64,000 nucleotides of DNA from Saccharomycodes ludwigii (lineage: Eukaryota > Ascomycota > Saccharomycetes > Saccharomycodales > Saccharomycodaceae), in contig NC_060200.1 in assembly GCF_020623625.1 (NCBI RefSeq), positions 1-64,000 on the forward strand. The letters run 5' to 3'. Under the pieces are notes generated by a model, which was given only the letters and a program-made list of their open reading frames with translations, ran no database searches and was not told the origin of the DNA. Of the stretch, positions 21,917 through 33,500 are shown in pieces. The stretch's first letter is position 1. Each line of letters opens with the position of its first letter. The translations under genes were made by a program, and so were the position numbers.

Positions 21917-24900
21917 TGGCACTCACACTGGGGGGAATTCAGTTATGCTTTCTAAGGACGATGTACTCGACAAGTTCAATAATTTGATACTCTCTTTTGA
22001 TAATAAGGGTATGGACAAGAGTAACTTCGTTCCTGGTATGAAAATGTTTATATTTAGAATGAAACGTGATGGTTTAGGGTGTTTGCTTGAAAATGATGCT
22101 GAATCCGTCCTTGGTCCAGAGACGTTAAAAATGGCAGGCGAATTTTTTTTGTATTTTAAAAAATTTTTTCCAGAGGGATTTGATTCAAGCGATGGTTTGC
22201 AAATTCTGATTGATATTGACTCTGGTAATCATGACAAAACAAATGTATCAGAGATAAAGGACATTACTCGTGAATGGTCCAACTTGTATTATGATGGTAG
22301 TGTTAGCGCGGCAACTTATATCAACAATGTAAGAAATTTGATAGCCAAAACTAAGAAGCACCATTGTGAAATGAATGAATACGAGATGAAGAGAAGAATT
22401 ATTGCTTCCATGAAGAAGGGTTATCACAAAGTTAAGGATATTATTTTGCTTCTAAACCGTGGTAAGTTAGACGTTGACTTTGAGGATATCTATGAAGTTA
22501 TCTCAAACTTCTATGATGAAGAGGAAAAGGAAATTACAATGGCCTGCAGATTTGATAAGGATCCGTTTGCCAGACAAGTTTATCGTAATAAGGAAAATTA
22601 TGATAACAAAAATGGTACCTACAATAAGGGATCCAATGAAGGTTCTGTTAAAAATGTTAATAGCAATAAACCTGCTGTTTGCTATAATTGTCAACAAGAA
22701 GGACATATCAGACCCGATTGTCCTGAGTTGAAAGAAAAGGAAAAAGAAAAAGAAAATGAAGAAAAAGTTAAAGAAGTTAAGTTAGTTAATGAGAGAGAAA
22801 ACACTGCGCCGTCGAGTACGCTTAGGCTTAGATTGGTTAAGAAAGTTTTAAAAACCGATCAGTATGAAATAAAAGATGTTATGTATGATACTGGTGCAGA
22901 GACCACAATTGTTCCCAATGAATGGTTACATGATCCAAAGCAGAATTTTGAACACTTCTGTGAAGATTTCAATGGTAATAAAATTAATGTGCCATATGTT
23001 GGTGTATTAATATTGAAATCTAGAGGCAAAGAGTTCAAGTTGGAGGCATTGGGAACCGTTGATACCAAGCAAATGGTGATTGGTAGGTCAAGTTTAAAAA
23101 ATGCTGGATTGGTTGTTAATGAATTAGACAACTGTATCTATGATATTAATACCAAAGATGTGGTAGGTCAAGTTGTAGAGAAAGATGATTCGATTTATAT
23201 CCCAGGATTGTATATTGTTTATCCTGAGAAATTGAATGTATTGAATGTAAGCAACAAGAAATTGATTGACTTATATCACATCCATGTGTTGTGTGGTCAT
23301 ATTAATGTGAAAGATTTACAAAGAAGTATAAAAATTGGTTCTATAGTTGGTGTCAAGTATGATGATATTAATTGGACTGGTATTGACGATTTCAAGTGCG
23401 ATTCCTGTATGAAGGGCAAATCTACGTATAAGAAACATTATATTGGATCCAGAGCCAGTCATCAAGATCACTATGATGCTGGAGAATATTTCCATTCTGA
23501 TTTGTTTGGTCCAGTACCAGACATTAATCCTAGATATCCTAACAGTTTTATTACATTTATTGACGAGAAGTCGAAGTTTAGATTTGTTTATCCACTTAGG
23601 TCCAAATCAGCTGAAGCTATTATGAACGTGTTACAAGAATTTATTCCTTATGTTGAGAAGAATTTAGGAAAGACTGTCAAGGTAATTCATTCTGATCAAG
23701 GGAATGAATATAGAAATGAAGATGTAAGAAGTTATCTTCAAGAATTTGGTATTCGTCAAATATTTACTACCAAAGGTGATTCTAAAGCTAATGGAGTAGC
23801 TGAGAGATTGAATTACACTTTGTTGAATGATGCAAGGACATTGATGTTGAATGATAACATACCAAGGTCATTGTGGTTTTTTGCGGTTAGTTATAGTTGT
23901 CATGTTAGAAATGGTATTATCGCAGCGTCCAATGCTCATGGATTGTCACCTCGACAATTATTGGGTGTAGACAAGTTAGATATTGCTAAGTTGTTACCAT
24001 TTGGTACACATGTCATTTTACATTCAAAGGAAGATGATAAGCTAAGTGCTCGTGGTATTGATGGTTATATTTTATCACCATCCACCTCTTCGTATGGATA
24101 CAAGGTCTGGGCTAAGAGCTTAAGAAGAGTCATTGATAGTTCAAGCTTTAAAATTGCATACGATTCATTTACCGATTACCAAAGCAGAGAAACTGCAATA
24201 GACGGGTTCATCGAAGATTTAGCAAACAATGATGAATCATTAGAGAATAATGAAGTTATTCCAGAGTTGGAAAGTGAAAATGATGACCAAATTGAGGAAG
24301 AGTTAAGTGAAAAAGAATATGTACCTATCATTAATGAAAGGGATAATAATGATGAGGTAACTGCAAATGAAACAATAAATCCAATTCCCACTGTCAATGA
24401 TAGTGTAGAAAAAATTGATGATAGTCAATGTGACGAAAATTCTGAACCAGAAATTATCATTGATGTTGGAAATAATACAGAGAATGAGGAAAATGTGAAT
24501 TCTGATAATAAGTTTGGCACTGATGTTGTAAGTGGTACAGAAGAAGAATCTAGTACGGATTCTGAAAGTGAATTTAGTGTTGAAGATGTGAATGATTCAG
24601 AGTATCAAGAAGATACAAATCCTGATAATGAAACTAGCGTTGATGACGCAAAAGATCCAGAATATGAGAATTCTGATTCTAACTCAGAAGGTATAGTCCT
24701 ATCTGACAAATGGTCTGCCACTAAAAGAGATCGAGAAGATGATAGTGACATAAGTGATGATCAAATGGGGCATGATACCGATGAAGAATCAGCCAAAGTG
24801 AATATCAATACTTGGGAGATAAATGATGATGGTAAGATAAGAAAAATGACTGAGGAAGAGGTCATTAAGTACATTAGTGATCACCCAAATAAATTTAATA

Positions 24901-25955
24901 AGAGAAAGCGTGTTATGTTGAGACAAGTTGTTGCTATCCGTGCTGTTAAAAGTGTTAAAGTGACTCCAGATGTTAAACATTCAACTGGAGACACATTGTA
25001 CTTGCACGAGATATATGGTCTCACCAATAAAGAAATAAAAAATAAATACATTAGTGCGTATCGAAAAGAATTGAAAAACCTAGAAGACAGTGGCACCTAT
25101 GATAAGAATGCTACGATAACTGTAGATGCTGTTGATAAAAAACAGATTGTACCATTACTAATTTTGTTCAATGTGAAACGTAGCGGTGAATATAAATGCC
25201 GGATTGTGGCAAGAGGTGATGAGCAAGACGAATCCACATTTAATAGGGATTTGAGTTCGTCCAATCTATCACATGATGGATTAATGTTAATTTTGAATAT
25301 GGCGTTTGTCAATAAGTTGAAGATATACCAACTAGATATCAAAGCAGCATACTTGAATGCTAAACTGGATGAAGATATCTATGTTGTCACACCAAGTATT
25401 TACAGAAAGAAAAATACTGTTTTGAAACTGAAGAAAAGTTTATATGGCTTGAAACAAAGCGGTCATTTATGGAAATACGAAAATATTATCAATGGTGAAT
25501 TGAAATTAGTATCAGATGCTAGTCATAGCAATGCTGAAGACTATAAAAGTCAGTATGGTTACTTAATTTACTGGAACAACTTGATCGTTGGAGCCAAGAC
25601 TGGAGTGACAACTATAAGTTGCATCAGTTCAACCGAAGCTGAAATATTTAGTATGGTCAAAGGTATTGTGACAATAAAGAATTGGTTGACAGGTACCAGA
25701 AGGATAAACAAGAAAGAAAAAATTATTGTAAAATGTGATAACAAAAGTGCTATACTACTTTGTTCTAGTTATAATGTCTCAAAGTTTCGAGACAAGTTCC
25801 ATGGAATAAGAGCGTATAGAATGAGACAAGAAAAAGAAAAATTAAAATTCCGATTTGTGTTTGTTGAATCAAAAAACAACGAGTCTGATGTTTTGACCAA
25901 GTTCAACCCCGATAAAAAGAATATTGAAAAGTTTATGGAATTGTTTGATCGTTGA
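21858..25955 (+). CDS. Gag-Pol frame of the Ty1/copia element (fossil)
   Basis: One continuous frame of 1,365 codons with Gag and Pol fused, unlike Ty1, which uses a +1 frameshift. Parts in order: Asn-rich N-terminus and Gag; a CCHC zinc knuckle (CYNCQQEGHIRPDC, about residues 274-287); an aspartic protease (DTGAET, near 343); integrase with a zinc-binding HHCC region (about 474-520) followed by the catalytic core (HSDLFGP, HSDQGNEY, GVAERLN); a long acidic linker; then reverse transcriptase/RNase H. The product is shorter than the roughly 1,700 residues usual for this family, so the element is probably not whole. Start chosen at the ATG in the LTR because the LTR copies share it. Confidence 0.88.
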   Translation: MSHPYNSNNNNNSDQVSSEHGTHTGGNSVMLSKDDVLDKFNNLILSFDNKGMDKSNFVPGMKMFIFRMKRDGLGCLLENDAESVLGPETLKMAGEFFLYFKKFFPEGFDSSDGLQILIDIDSGNHDKTNVSEIKDITREWSNLYYDGSVSAATYINNVRNLIAKTKKHHCEMNEYEMKRRIIASMKKGYHKVKDIILLLNRGKLDVDFEDIYEVISNFYDEEEKEITMACRFDKDPFARQVYRNKENYDNKNGTYNKGSNEGSVKNVNSNKPAVCYNCQQEGHIRPDCPELKEKEKEKENEEKVKEVKLVNERENTAPSSTLRLRLVKKVLKTDQYEIKDVMYDTGAETTIVPNEWLHDPKQNFEHFCEDFNGNKINVPYVGVLILKSRGKEFKLEALGTVDTKQMVIGRSSLKNAGLVVNELDNCIYDINTKDVVGQVVEKDDSIYIPGLYIVYPEKLNVLNVSNKKLIDLYHIHVLCGHINVKDLQRSIKIGSIVGVKYDDINWTGIDDFKCDSCMKGKSTYKKHYIGSRASHQDHYDAGEYFHSDLFGPVPDINPRYPNSFITFIDEKSKFRFVYPLRSKSAEAIMNVLQEFIPYVEKNLGKTVKVIHSDQGNEYRNEDVRSYLQEFGIRQIFTTKGDSKANGVAERLNYTLLNDARTLMLNDNIPRSLWFFAVSYSCHVRNGIIAASNAHGLSPRQLLGVDKLDIAKLLPFGTHVILHSKEDDKLSARGIDGYILSPSTSSYGYKVWAKSLRRVIDSSSFKIAYDSFTDYQSRETAIDGFIEDLANNDESLENNEVIPELESENDDQIEEELSEKEYVPIINERDNNDEVTANETINPIPTVNDSVEKIDDSQCDENSEPEIIIDVGNNTENEENVNSDNKFGTDVVSGTEEESSTDSESEFSVEDVNDSEYQEDTNPDNETSVDDAKDPEYENSDSNSEGIVLSDKWSATKRDREDDSDISDDQMGHDTDEESAKVNINTWEINDDGKIRKMTEEEVIKYISDHPNKFNKRKRVMLRQVVAIRAVKSVKVTPDVKHSTGDTLYLHEIYGLTNKEIKNKYISAYRKELKNLEDSGTYDKNATITVDAVDKKQIVPLLILFNVKRSGEYKCRIVARGDEQDESTFNRDLSSSNLSHDGLMLILNMAFVNKLKIYQLDIKAAYLNAKLDEDIYVVTPSIYRKKNTVLKLKKSLYGLKQSGHLWKYENIINGELKLVSDASHSNAEDYKSQYGYLIYWNNLIVGAKTGVTTISCISSTEAEIFSMVKGIVTIKNWLTGTRRINKKEKIIVKCDNKSAILLCSSYNVSKFRDKFHGIRAYRMRQEKEKLKFRFVFVESKNNESDVLTKFNPDKKNIEKFMELFDR

Positions 25956-25967
25956 TCAAATGGGGCA

Positions 25968-26346
25968 TGTTGGAACCAAATTCCAATAGGGAATTAAATT
26001 AAGCAATTAAGTTTGAAACATGTTTCATATTTTAGGAGGCGCAGTCAAATTTTGGTGGCGCGTTTCAGGATTTAAGGTGACAATAAAAATAGAGCGAACA
26101 ACGAATTGGAAAATATAATTTATGATATATAAAGGACACAAAAAATGAAGATTGAAAATAGAACAAATAAAATACATCTTATATATTTTGTATAATTATA
26201 AGTAATAGAAGAGAACACTCAGTAATAATACTATAATCAAGTATATACATTTACTAAACACACAGTTTCACAATTAATCTACAAAGAATGTCCCATCCCT
26301 ACAATTCCAACAATAATAATACTTCAGATCAGGTTTCATCTGAACA
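25968..26346 (+). repeat. 3' LTR of the Ty1/copia element
   Basis: 379 bases, starting TGTTGGAACC and ending TCTGAACA. It is preceded by AAATGGGGCA, a likely polypurine tract. It shares some variants with the solo LTR at 8650 and others with the 5' LTR. Confidence 0.93.
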
Positions 26347-26640
26347 GAAAGGAACCCCAAAATTTTTGTTAAATAACTATAAATGTTATAATTTGCGTTA
26401 GTTGTAGTATGATGAAAATGTTACGGCGCAAGTAAATAAATATAGGGGAAATAATTCACATGTGCTATTTTATTCAGAAAGAGCAAATTTATAAAAAATA
26501 ATTCTTTGCTTGTAACATAAACTCATTTTAATTTAATTTAAATAGAGCAAATATAAAATAGTATGAAGATTGGATTGTTAAAACAAATGTATTAAAAAAA
26601 AAAAAAAAAAAAAATATTTTATAATAAAAAATGGAAGAAA

Positions 26641-26878
26641 CTCGTATACGAGCCAATTTGTTTTATTATTAAAAGGAAGGGAAAAAAAAAACATAATAGA
26701 AATAATATTTTATAATAAACGTAAATCTTTTATTATAAAATTCGTCACATTCGAAGAATTACATTGTTTTATTATCTTGAACTTTTTTTTTTTTTCCATT
26801 TCTTCGTAAATACGAAGAATTAGCTTATTAAAAAAAAGTTTTTTAAACTTGGATGATAAATGGTTTAATACGTATTAA
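26641..26878. repeat. Cluster of three perfect palindromes
   Basis: CTCGTATACGAG at 26641-26652, TTCTTCGTAAATACGAAGAA at 26800-26819 (9 bp arms, 2-base centre), and TTAATACGTATTAA at 26865-26878. All three are built on CGTA/TACG. They could be dyad sites for a DNA-binding protein. No adjacent gene explains them. Confidence 0.7.
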
Positions 26879-27049
26879 CAAGTTTACTAAACATTTTACT
26901 GATTATGTTACATACGGCTTCTTTAACAATAAAGTTTAAATATATTATTAGTTTTATCGTAAATCTTTCATTTCATGAATTATATGTACATTTTATTCTT
27001 TTGATTACATCAACAAATTATGTGGTGTGTTCTTCAATGTTTTGTCGCT

Positions 27050-27140
27050 TTTTTTTGTTTTTTTTTGTTTTTTTTTGTTTTTTTTTGTTTTTTTTGTTTT
27101 TTTTTGTTTTTTTTTGTTTTTTTTTTTGTTTTTTTTGTTT
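27050..27140. repeat. T(8-10)G microsatellite
   Basis: About nine T runs of 6-10 bases separated by single G. It is non-coding; an apparent Phe-rich frame across it is translated repeat. Confidence 0.9.
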
Positions 27141-29284
27141 TTTATTGCTTTTTTTAACATGTGTGTTTATCGTAAAAGCATTATGCCTTGAAAAATGATT
27201 TACATACTTTATTTTACTAATTTATTTATATTTTGATTAATTATTAGGAATGTTGCTATGAAAAAAAAAAAAAAATTAATATTGATATTTATAAAAAGTG
27301 GAGAGGTTTTAATTTAAAATTTCCTGAAACCTTCCGTCATTCTTTCATGTATTAAGCGAGATTAATAGTAATAAATAGGCTTGGAAGTTAATGAATGACA
27401 GATTAAGGGGCGTAATTATAAATGATAAATGATTTAATGCCCGACATTTACTATATTCTGATTAATAATTAAATACTTATTATCACGGGGTTATATTTTA
27501 ATGTATTATAGTTTAACAAGTACAATAATCATATTTCAGAATTAAACGAACAAATAAAAGGGCTGTGGTATGTAAAGGACACAAACCCAAAATGAAAAAT
27601 ATATTAATTAGAAGATTATTTGTATCATTACGTAATGATCAAGCATATAAGAGGTAGCAATCGAATATTATAAGATAGGTGCGATAAGATAATAAAAGTT
27701 AGTGGTGTGTCTGCTAATTTAAGTAAGAGAGCACGTTTACTTTGTTACTCTGTTTTCTCTCTATATTCATTATACAAATGATTGATTTCAATATTTTTTT
27801 TTTTTAGAACACTAAATGGATAATAGTAAATAAGTTTTCCAAATGGTTTATTCTCATCGAAGTGGTATGATTGAAAGGTGTTCAATTCAATAACAATACA
27901 ATACAAAATATTTTTAAGGGAAACTATTTCTTAGCACTGATATTATCACGTTTTACGAAACATTGTATATTTTTTTTTTTTTTCGCGATTTTTTTTTTTT
28001 TTTTTTTTTTTTTGTTTTTTGAACTTTTTTTTTTTTCTAAAATTGGACATTTTTTAGCAAATCAGCCAACAAAATTCACAAAACAATTTTTTACTTAATA
28101 TTTTGTATAATTATTCTGTATTTTTTTAGTCTACACTGCCATCTGTTGCTAAAATAATTGCACTACAAAAAATAAAACATAAAGGTGTTCCTCACTAATT
28201 AAACAATCAAAATTAAATTATTTTAACAGGGTAAAGAAGAAATAGCAACATAGGATAGCAATTGACCAATAAATGGATAAAGTAAGAAAGAAAAAAACTA
28301 GCATAAATACCAAGCGAACAGAATAACAGGGAAAAACGGGGTTTTTATCATTAATAAACCAATAGAATGGTTCATCTGATAATTTAGAGAACTTTATGGC
28401 ATTAAACAAAAAAATTTACAATATTGTTTGTTATTAGTGGTGGAAATTTAACTTTCAGAAGACAAATATTTATTAGTGTGAAAAGAAAAAATAATGTTCA
28501 AAAATAAACAAATATGCACTAATATATTAATATTATTTCCACGCATTTAGTAAAACCCATGGAATAAAAGGAAAAGAAAAAAAACATTTGAAATTATTTC
28601 AAAATTATCCCAGTAAATTTATATTTTTTTTCTTGATTTTTCATTCAACCGAAAATGATATCGAAGCTGTGGTATATTTTCTGTCGGCTAACTCACATTT
28701 TCGGACTGAAACATGTCCGGTTAAAATCACTTAAAATTTTTTTTTCTTTTTTTTTTTTTTTTTCCTCGTTTCATTTACCAAGAAAAAAAAAAAAATGCAG
28801 CCATAAAATTCTCCCTTTTTTTTTTCTTTCTTTTAAACAACATAGTTGAAAATTCGTTGATAGGATATTGCAAAGACTAATGCAATAACACATGACCTTG
28901 AGCAATATAAGGGGATTATTTTTCTATATTTGTCTTGTGAATTAGAGAGGAAGGATAGTGGACTATGCAACACTTGAGCTTTAATAAATTAAAAGTTAAA
29001 GTATGAACAACAAAAAACAATAATTCTACCCCTTCTAACATCCAACACTTCAATGCAATTTATAATGGTTCTATTAGGAAACATAACATATAAGTAAAAG
29101 GATAACTATATCGAAATACCGGGACAAGTATTCGTATATCTGTGCATAATATTCATGTACTAAAAACTTTATCTAGAATTATATATATAATTATAAATGA
29201 AAGCCCCTTTAATAGAAGATAGCCGTAATACAAACAAGCCTTGTAATAAACAATATTCTTCCTTTAATGTGCTTTGCATTACCA

Positions 29285-29318
29285 ATATATATATATATAT
29301 GTATGTATGTATGTATGT
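29285..29318. repeat. (TA)n(TGTA)n microsatellite
   Basis: Dinucleotide TA repeats followed by four to five TGTA units, 12 bases beyond the stop codon of the LAG1 homologue. Confidence 0.9.
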
Positions 29319-29329
29319 CTATAAACCAA

Positions 29330-30562
29330 CTAACTTGTTTTAACACTCTTCCCTTTATTTGTGTTATCTATTTCAGAAACTTCCTCACATTCATCGTCAC
29401 TTCTCTCATCCTCTAGAAAACCATCGAAAATGTAATGATACAAAATTCTAAAGATCAAGAATAACCAGTAGGAATTAACAGCCTGTAAAGCAAAGATTAA
29501 ACTGAAAACAATGGGCAAAGAAATCCAACATTTATATTGTTGAGTAGCAAAATTTAGATTATAATTTCCAACGGTACGAAACTTGGTTAAAACACCCCAT
29601 AAAATTTTCAAATTAACCACGTGACGTAAATAAATCCAGGAAACCACAAAGATGATATAAAAAACCGGAGTATAAACAGAACCTAAATAATTCATGACTT
29701 TTGACAAGGATAGAAAAAAATCAGAAACATCCATGGTAATGTAGATAGCCAAACCCATCTTACTAAAATGGAAGACATATGAAGTCCAAATTAATAATAA
29801 TGTAATAACATGATGGAAGACTAATTCTTTAAAATCCTTTCTTGGTTTTTCCAGTTGAAAAGACAAGACACATGCCTGATGGCCCCAAAAGGCTGCCTGC
29901 CCCAAGTAGAAAATTTTGAACAAATATTCATTATTCAAGTCTGGATATGTCTTATGCATCGTCTTGATTGAAAATAGCCATAAATCAGAGTTGTACATAA
30001 TGTACAAACCAAATGGGCCTGAAATACCATAATAGATTAAAGAGTAGCATTGTTCCATCATTCTTTTAACTTTGGACTCTTGGTGAACACCTAATTTATA
30101 AGCCAATGGTCTTAGTAACATGTCCATGCAAAACTCTCTGAAAAAGGCGAAGAAAATTATATAATAGAAAACAAAACACAAATCTTTAATCCCTTTCGCA
30201 TACATATTAGTACCTGGAATTTGATAAGAAACAGCAACAAACATATGTAGAAAATTTGTTTCAGTGAAATTCCCTGAGGATAAATATGTGCTATAAACAA
30301 TGATTAAAAAAAGCATTGGGGTAATCCAGCTGTGCCTATTAATCATTTTTCCAAAGCTTAAAAATAATTTTTTCAATACATCGATATCCTTACTTGTCTC
30401 TGGAAAATCATGGTTGACAATACTAGATTCTATGGAGACAGTTAAAGTTCCAATATTAGGTCCATTATGGCAAATATTAAGATGTCCAATAGATGATGAT
30501 CTGCTTTTTCCTATTCTTCTTGGGGGGCTAGTTAAAAACTGTTTTGTTTCTTCTTTTGACAT
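29330..30562 (-). CDS. LAG1: Ceramide synthase subunit, LAG1/LAC1 type
   Basis: Joins a long-chain base to a very-long-chain fatty acyl-CoA to form (dihydro)ceramide in the ER membrane. The protein has 410 residues, against 411 and 418 for S. cerevisiae Lag1 and Lac1. A soluble Ser/Arg-rich N-terminus is followed by several hydrophobic segments and the TLC domain. The Lag1 motif is clear at roughly residues 240-285: [19 protein letters not shown] with the catalytic His-His pair, then [15 protein letters not shown] with the conserved Asp residues. The C-terminus is acidic ([14 protein letters not shown]), like the phosphorylated tail of yeast Lag1. It is transcribed away from the sphingolipid desaturase at 34.1 kb. 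I cannot tell LAG1 from LAC1, because they are duplicates within the S. cerevisiae lineage. Confidence 0.93.
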   Translation of the reverse strand: MSKEETKQFLTSPPRRIGKSRSSSIGHLNICHNGPNIGTLTVSIESSIVNHDFPETSKDIDVLKKLFLSFGKMINRHSWITPMLFLIIVYSTYLSSGNFTETNFLHMFVAVSYQIPGTNMYAKGIKDLCFVFYYIIFFAFFREFCMDMLLRPLAYKLGVHQESKVKRMMEQCYSLIYYGISGPFGLYIMYNSDLWLFSIKTMHKTYPDLNNEYLFKIFYLGQAAFWGHQACVLSFQLEKPRKDFKELVFHHVITLLLIWTSYVFHFSKMGLAIYITMDVSDFFLSLSKVMNYLGSVYTPVFYIIFVVSWIYLRHVVNLKILWGVLTKFRTVGNYNLNFATQQYKCWISLPIVFSLIFALQAVNSYWLFLIFRILYHYIFDGFLEDERSDDECEEVSEIDNTNKGKSVKTS

Positions 30563-33500
30563 GAGTTTTATTACTGTTTAGAGTTGAGAATTGTGGTTAC
30601 TTAGAGTTCACTTGAATAATTGACGTTGTTAATAGTTGAAAAAAAAGAATCGATAAGTTAAAAAGTTGAATTATAAAAGAGAGAAATTTTTAGTATAATT
30701 TTCCTTTTTTTTTTTTTCTCGACAAAAAAATAGAAGATGAATTGCCATTTTAAATATAGAATTTAATTTTATTTATTTTTTAATTTTTTAATTTTTTAAT
30801 TTTTTAGAAATTTTTTTTTTTTTTTTTTTTTTTCTTTAGTACCTTTATTTTCAAGCAAGAATATTGAATTGATAGTTAGCTATAAAGGGAAATGATTATT
30901 ATTCATGTAGTCATGTTTATAGGATATAAGGATATTAAAAAATGGGTTCCGTGTAACAAATTAAGAGAAGAAGAGGTAAACAACCACTAAAATTGCGGTG
31001 AGTTCATTTTATTATCAATAATAACTATGAAATAATATTAAAAATTTCAATTTATATGAAAATAAAACGTAGGTCATCTCGAAAAGTTTGAAAGCCTCGT
31101 TTTATATATAAACGAGAAAAATAAAGGTAAACATGAAATTTGTTGTATCAATAATAATAATAGTAAACACTCAATTCTACTGTGGGGAAATACACATCCC
31201 TTCTAAGCCGTACTACATTTTCCAAGTGTTTTGCAATCCTGCAGAAAGAAAAAAAAAAATAAAATAAAAACAATAAACGTATAATAATCTTTTTATACAT
31301 AAAAAAAAAAAAAAAAAAAAAAATTATACATGATAATCTACGTCCGGGTCTTTAAAGCGGTAATTACCATTGTCGTACTGTGCGATAAGTTCAGCGGTAA
31401 AGAACGTTTAAAAATTATCAACAATAATAAATTTAACATGGATGTAATCCTATGATAATATAGTCATTCTTTCAGCTATATCATATAGCAAGAAGCAAAT
31501 AATATTTGTAATATTCTTCTTACCCTGGTAAACTGCTAAAATAAATCTAAATAGTTAACCAGCAAAAAAAAAATTATGAACGGGAATAGGCTACTACCAT
31601 GTAATAATAATCTTATTAGTTATAAAAAAAAAGGTACTGTGAATGGGATGAGGGGAGCAATGTCAAATAGCCATCAACTACCTAATATCTAAACACCATA
31701 CTTGCATAATATCAAACAGCACCTATTTAACAAAAATATTATATAAACGAGCTCATGTTTCCATGGCATTATAATATTTAACGAATTCAATTCAAAAAGT
31801 TAAACCTTGAAAAACTTTATTAAATACTTACGCCCCTTCGTCATACTAAAGGGCGAGAAAAATGTATATTTTTCTTCTTCGGTAGTTTCTACAAGTCATT
31901 CAACAAAAAAAAAAAAAAAAAAAATGTGCTAAATATTTCAATTTAAAAAAATTTTTTTTTTCTTTTTTTTTTTTTTTCCGCTTTTTAAAAATTATTATTA
32001 AAAAAAGTAACACCTAAAAAAAAAAACCACAAGTTTGTTATCCCCATTTTACAAAATTATCAATATTTGATAATTCTATTTATACTTTTTTTCTTAATGA
32101 CGTAAATTCTGTTCCCAAATTTGTTAATCAAAAATTGCATTCTTATTAATCATCGTTAAGGAACAAGGAAAAATGGTAGACTTTAAAAATTCAGTTGTAG
32201 TATGAATCTAGAATTTAATTTCCCCTGTTAATTAATAATAAATCTAATAAACAAAGCGAATGATACCATAAAAATTTCATGTTACTTAGCCTATAGTTGT
32301 GCACCAATAACAACTTTTTAATATTTATATTTCAAGTTGGCAATTAATTAAGGCGTTTGTAAAGTTTGTAATTTACAAGCTTTTTTTTCCCTTTAATTTT
32401 AGCATCAGTAAAAACCCATAACACATATGAAACATGTTATAATCCATCGTAAAATTTGAACGCTTTCTAGGTTTAAATATGCATAATAAAGTTGCACCAT
32501 TCTAACATTATTGCTTTTTTTTACCAATTGATTAGCATTTTTGAATATCATATAACTTTACTGGGAAAACGCTATTTAAAATGAAAATTTCCTTTTAGCA
32601 AAATCATCAACCACAAGCTTCGACATTTTTTATTGGATATATATATATAATTTATTGCAAAACAGTAGTTAGCCTCTATAATGAAATAGTGTGGTTATTA
32701 GGCATTCACCATTTTTTGAATAAATTAGTATGAAATTCAAAAATATGAAGATAAAAGCTGTGCGTACAGGATAAACACTTTTATTGAAAAGATTTTAATC
32801 AAGAATATTATTAAGCATGCTGTAAATCTGAAAGGAAATTGACTTTTTGATAGGTTTACTGAGGGATAATTCCTTCAGTTATTCAAATATATTAGAAGAC
32901 CGAGTATAAAATTGGCCGAGGTACTAGAAATTCCTGAAAATATTATTCAGTCTAGATATTTACATAATTTTTTTGTAATAACTCGAGAACTTGTTTTTGA
33001 AAGGCATCAGAGTTGTTCTTCATTTTTTATTTCTTGTTTGCGCTTCTTTTTTTTTTTAATCTCTTCACTTTCAAGGCAATATACCAGTAATATAAAGACT
33101 CCATCGTTCTGTGTTTTGTCATTAGCTGAAAATTAACCCTATAATGGTTTAAAACAAGTGAAAATTTTAGAATCAGATAGAACACGAATGATATTAGGTT
33201 GTATTTTGACGCTCCCAGAGTTTTTCCATTGATTTGTTTTTATCTTTGCCTCTTCCTCTTTTCTCATTATCTCTCCCTTTGTTTCATTGTATTTTTAATG
33301 TATTCAGTATTTTTTTTTTTCAGGTTGGTGAATAATATTAATTATTAAGGTAAATAAAACGCTGTGAGCTGATTCATAATCATGTAATTATAATTCAAAA
33401 TAATGCTATGTATGTAAAAAGAGGAACGCTTGTAAATTCAAAATGTATTAAATTTCTCTGTTAAACGCGATTTAATTGCGTCGAACAAAGAAGCTTGGTT

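Larger units (their letters stand above)
21536..26346 (+). mobile_element. Ty1/copia-family LTR retrotransposon
   Basis: Fossil element of about 4.8 kb bounded by two LTRs in direct orientation (21536-21916 and 25968-26346). The LTRs differ at only a handful of positions, so the insertion or last exchange is recent. The internal part has Gag, protease, integrase and reverse transcriptase/RNase H order, which places it in Ty1/copia (Pseudoviridae). It is shorter than the usual 5-6 kb of the family and appears broken, with about one break. The five bases outside the two ends (GTTTC and GAAAG) do not match, so no target-site duplication is present. The left end lies inside a flocculin gene. Confidence 0.93.
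26347..29329. other. About 3 kb gene-free spacer
   Basis: No supportable gene. It holds three perfect palindromes (26641-26652, 26800-26819, 26865-26878), a T8G-type repeat (27050-27140), a weak LTR-like word at 27573-27585, several long A or T runs (26592, 27970-28035, 28738-28762), and a (TA)n(TGTA)n microsatellite directly 3' of the LAG1 homologue. It marks the step from subtelomere-like DNA to ordinary chromosome. Confidence 0.6.

Noticed and set aside
26347-26420. Short minus-strand frame right of the 3' LTR containing NYNIYSY, loosely like the NINFYQY before PA14 in Flo1
   Set aside because: Too short, no flanking cysteines or signal peptide, and closed by a stop after about 25 codons. 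It cannot be claimed as part of the flocculin.
26905-27198. Frame of 97 codons on the + strand
   Set aside because: Its second half is Phe coded by the T8G repeat; the first half matches no family.
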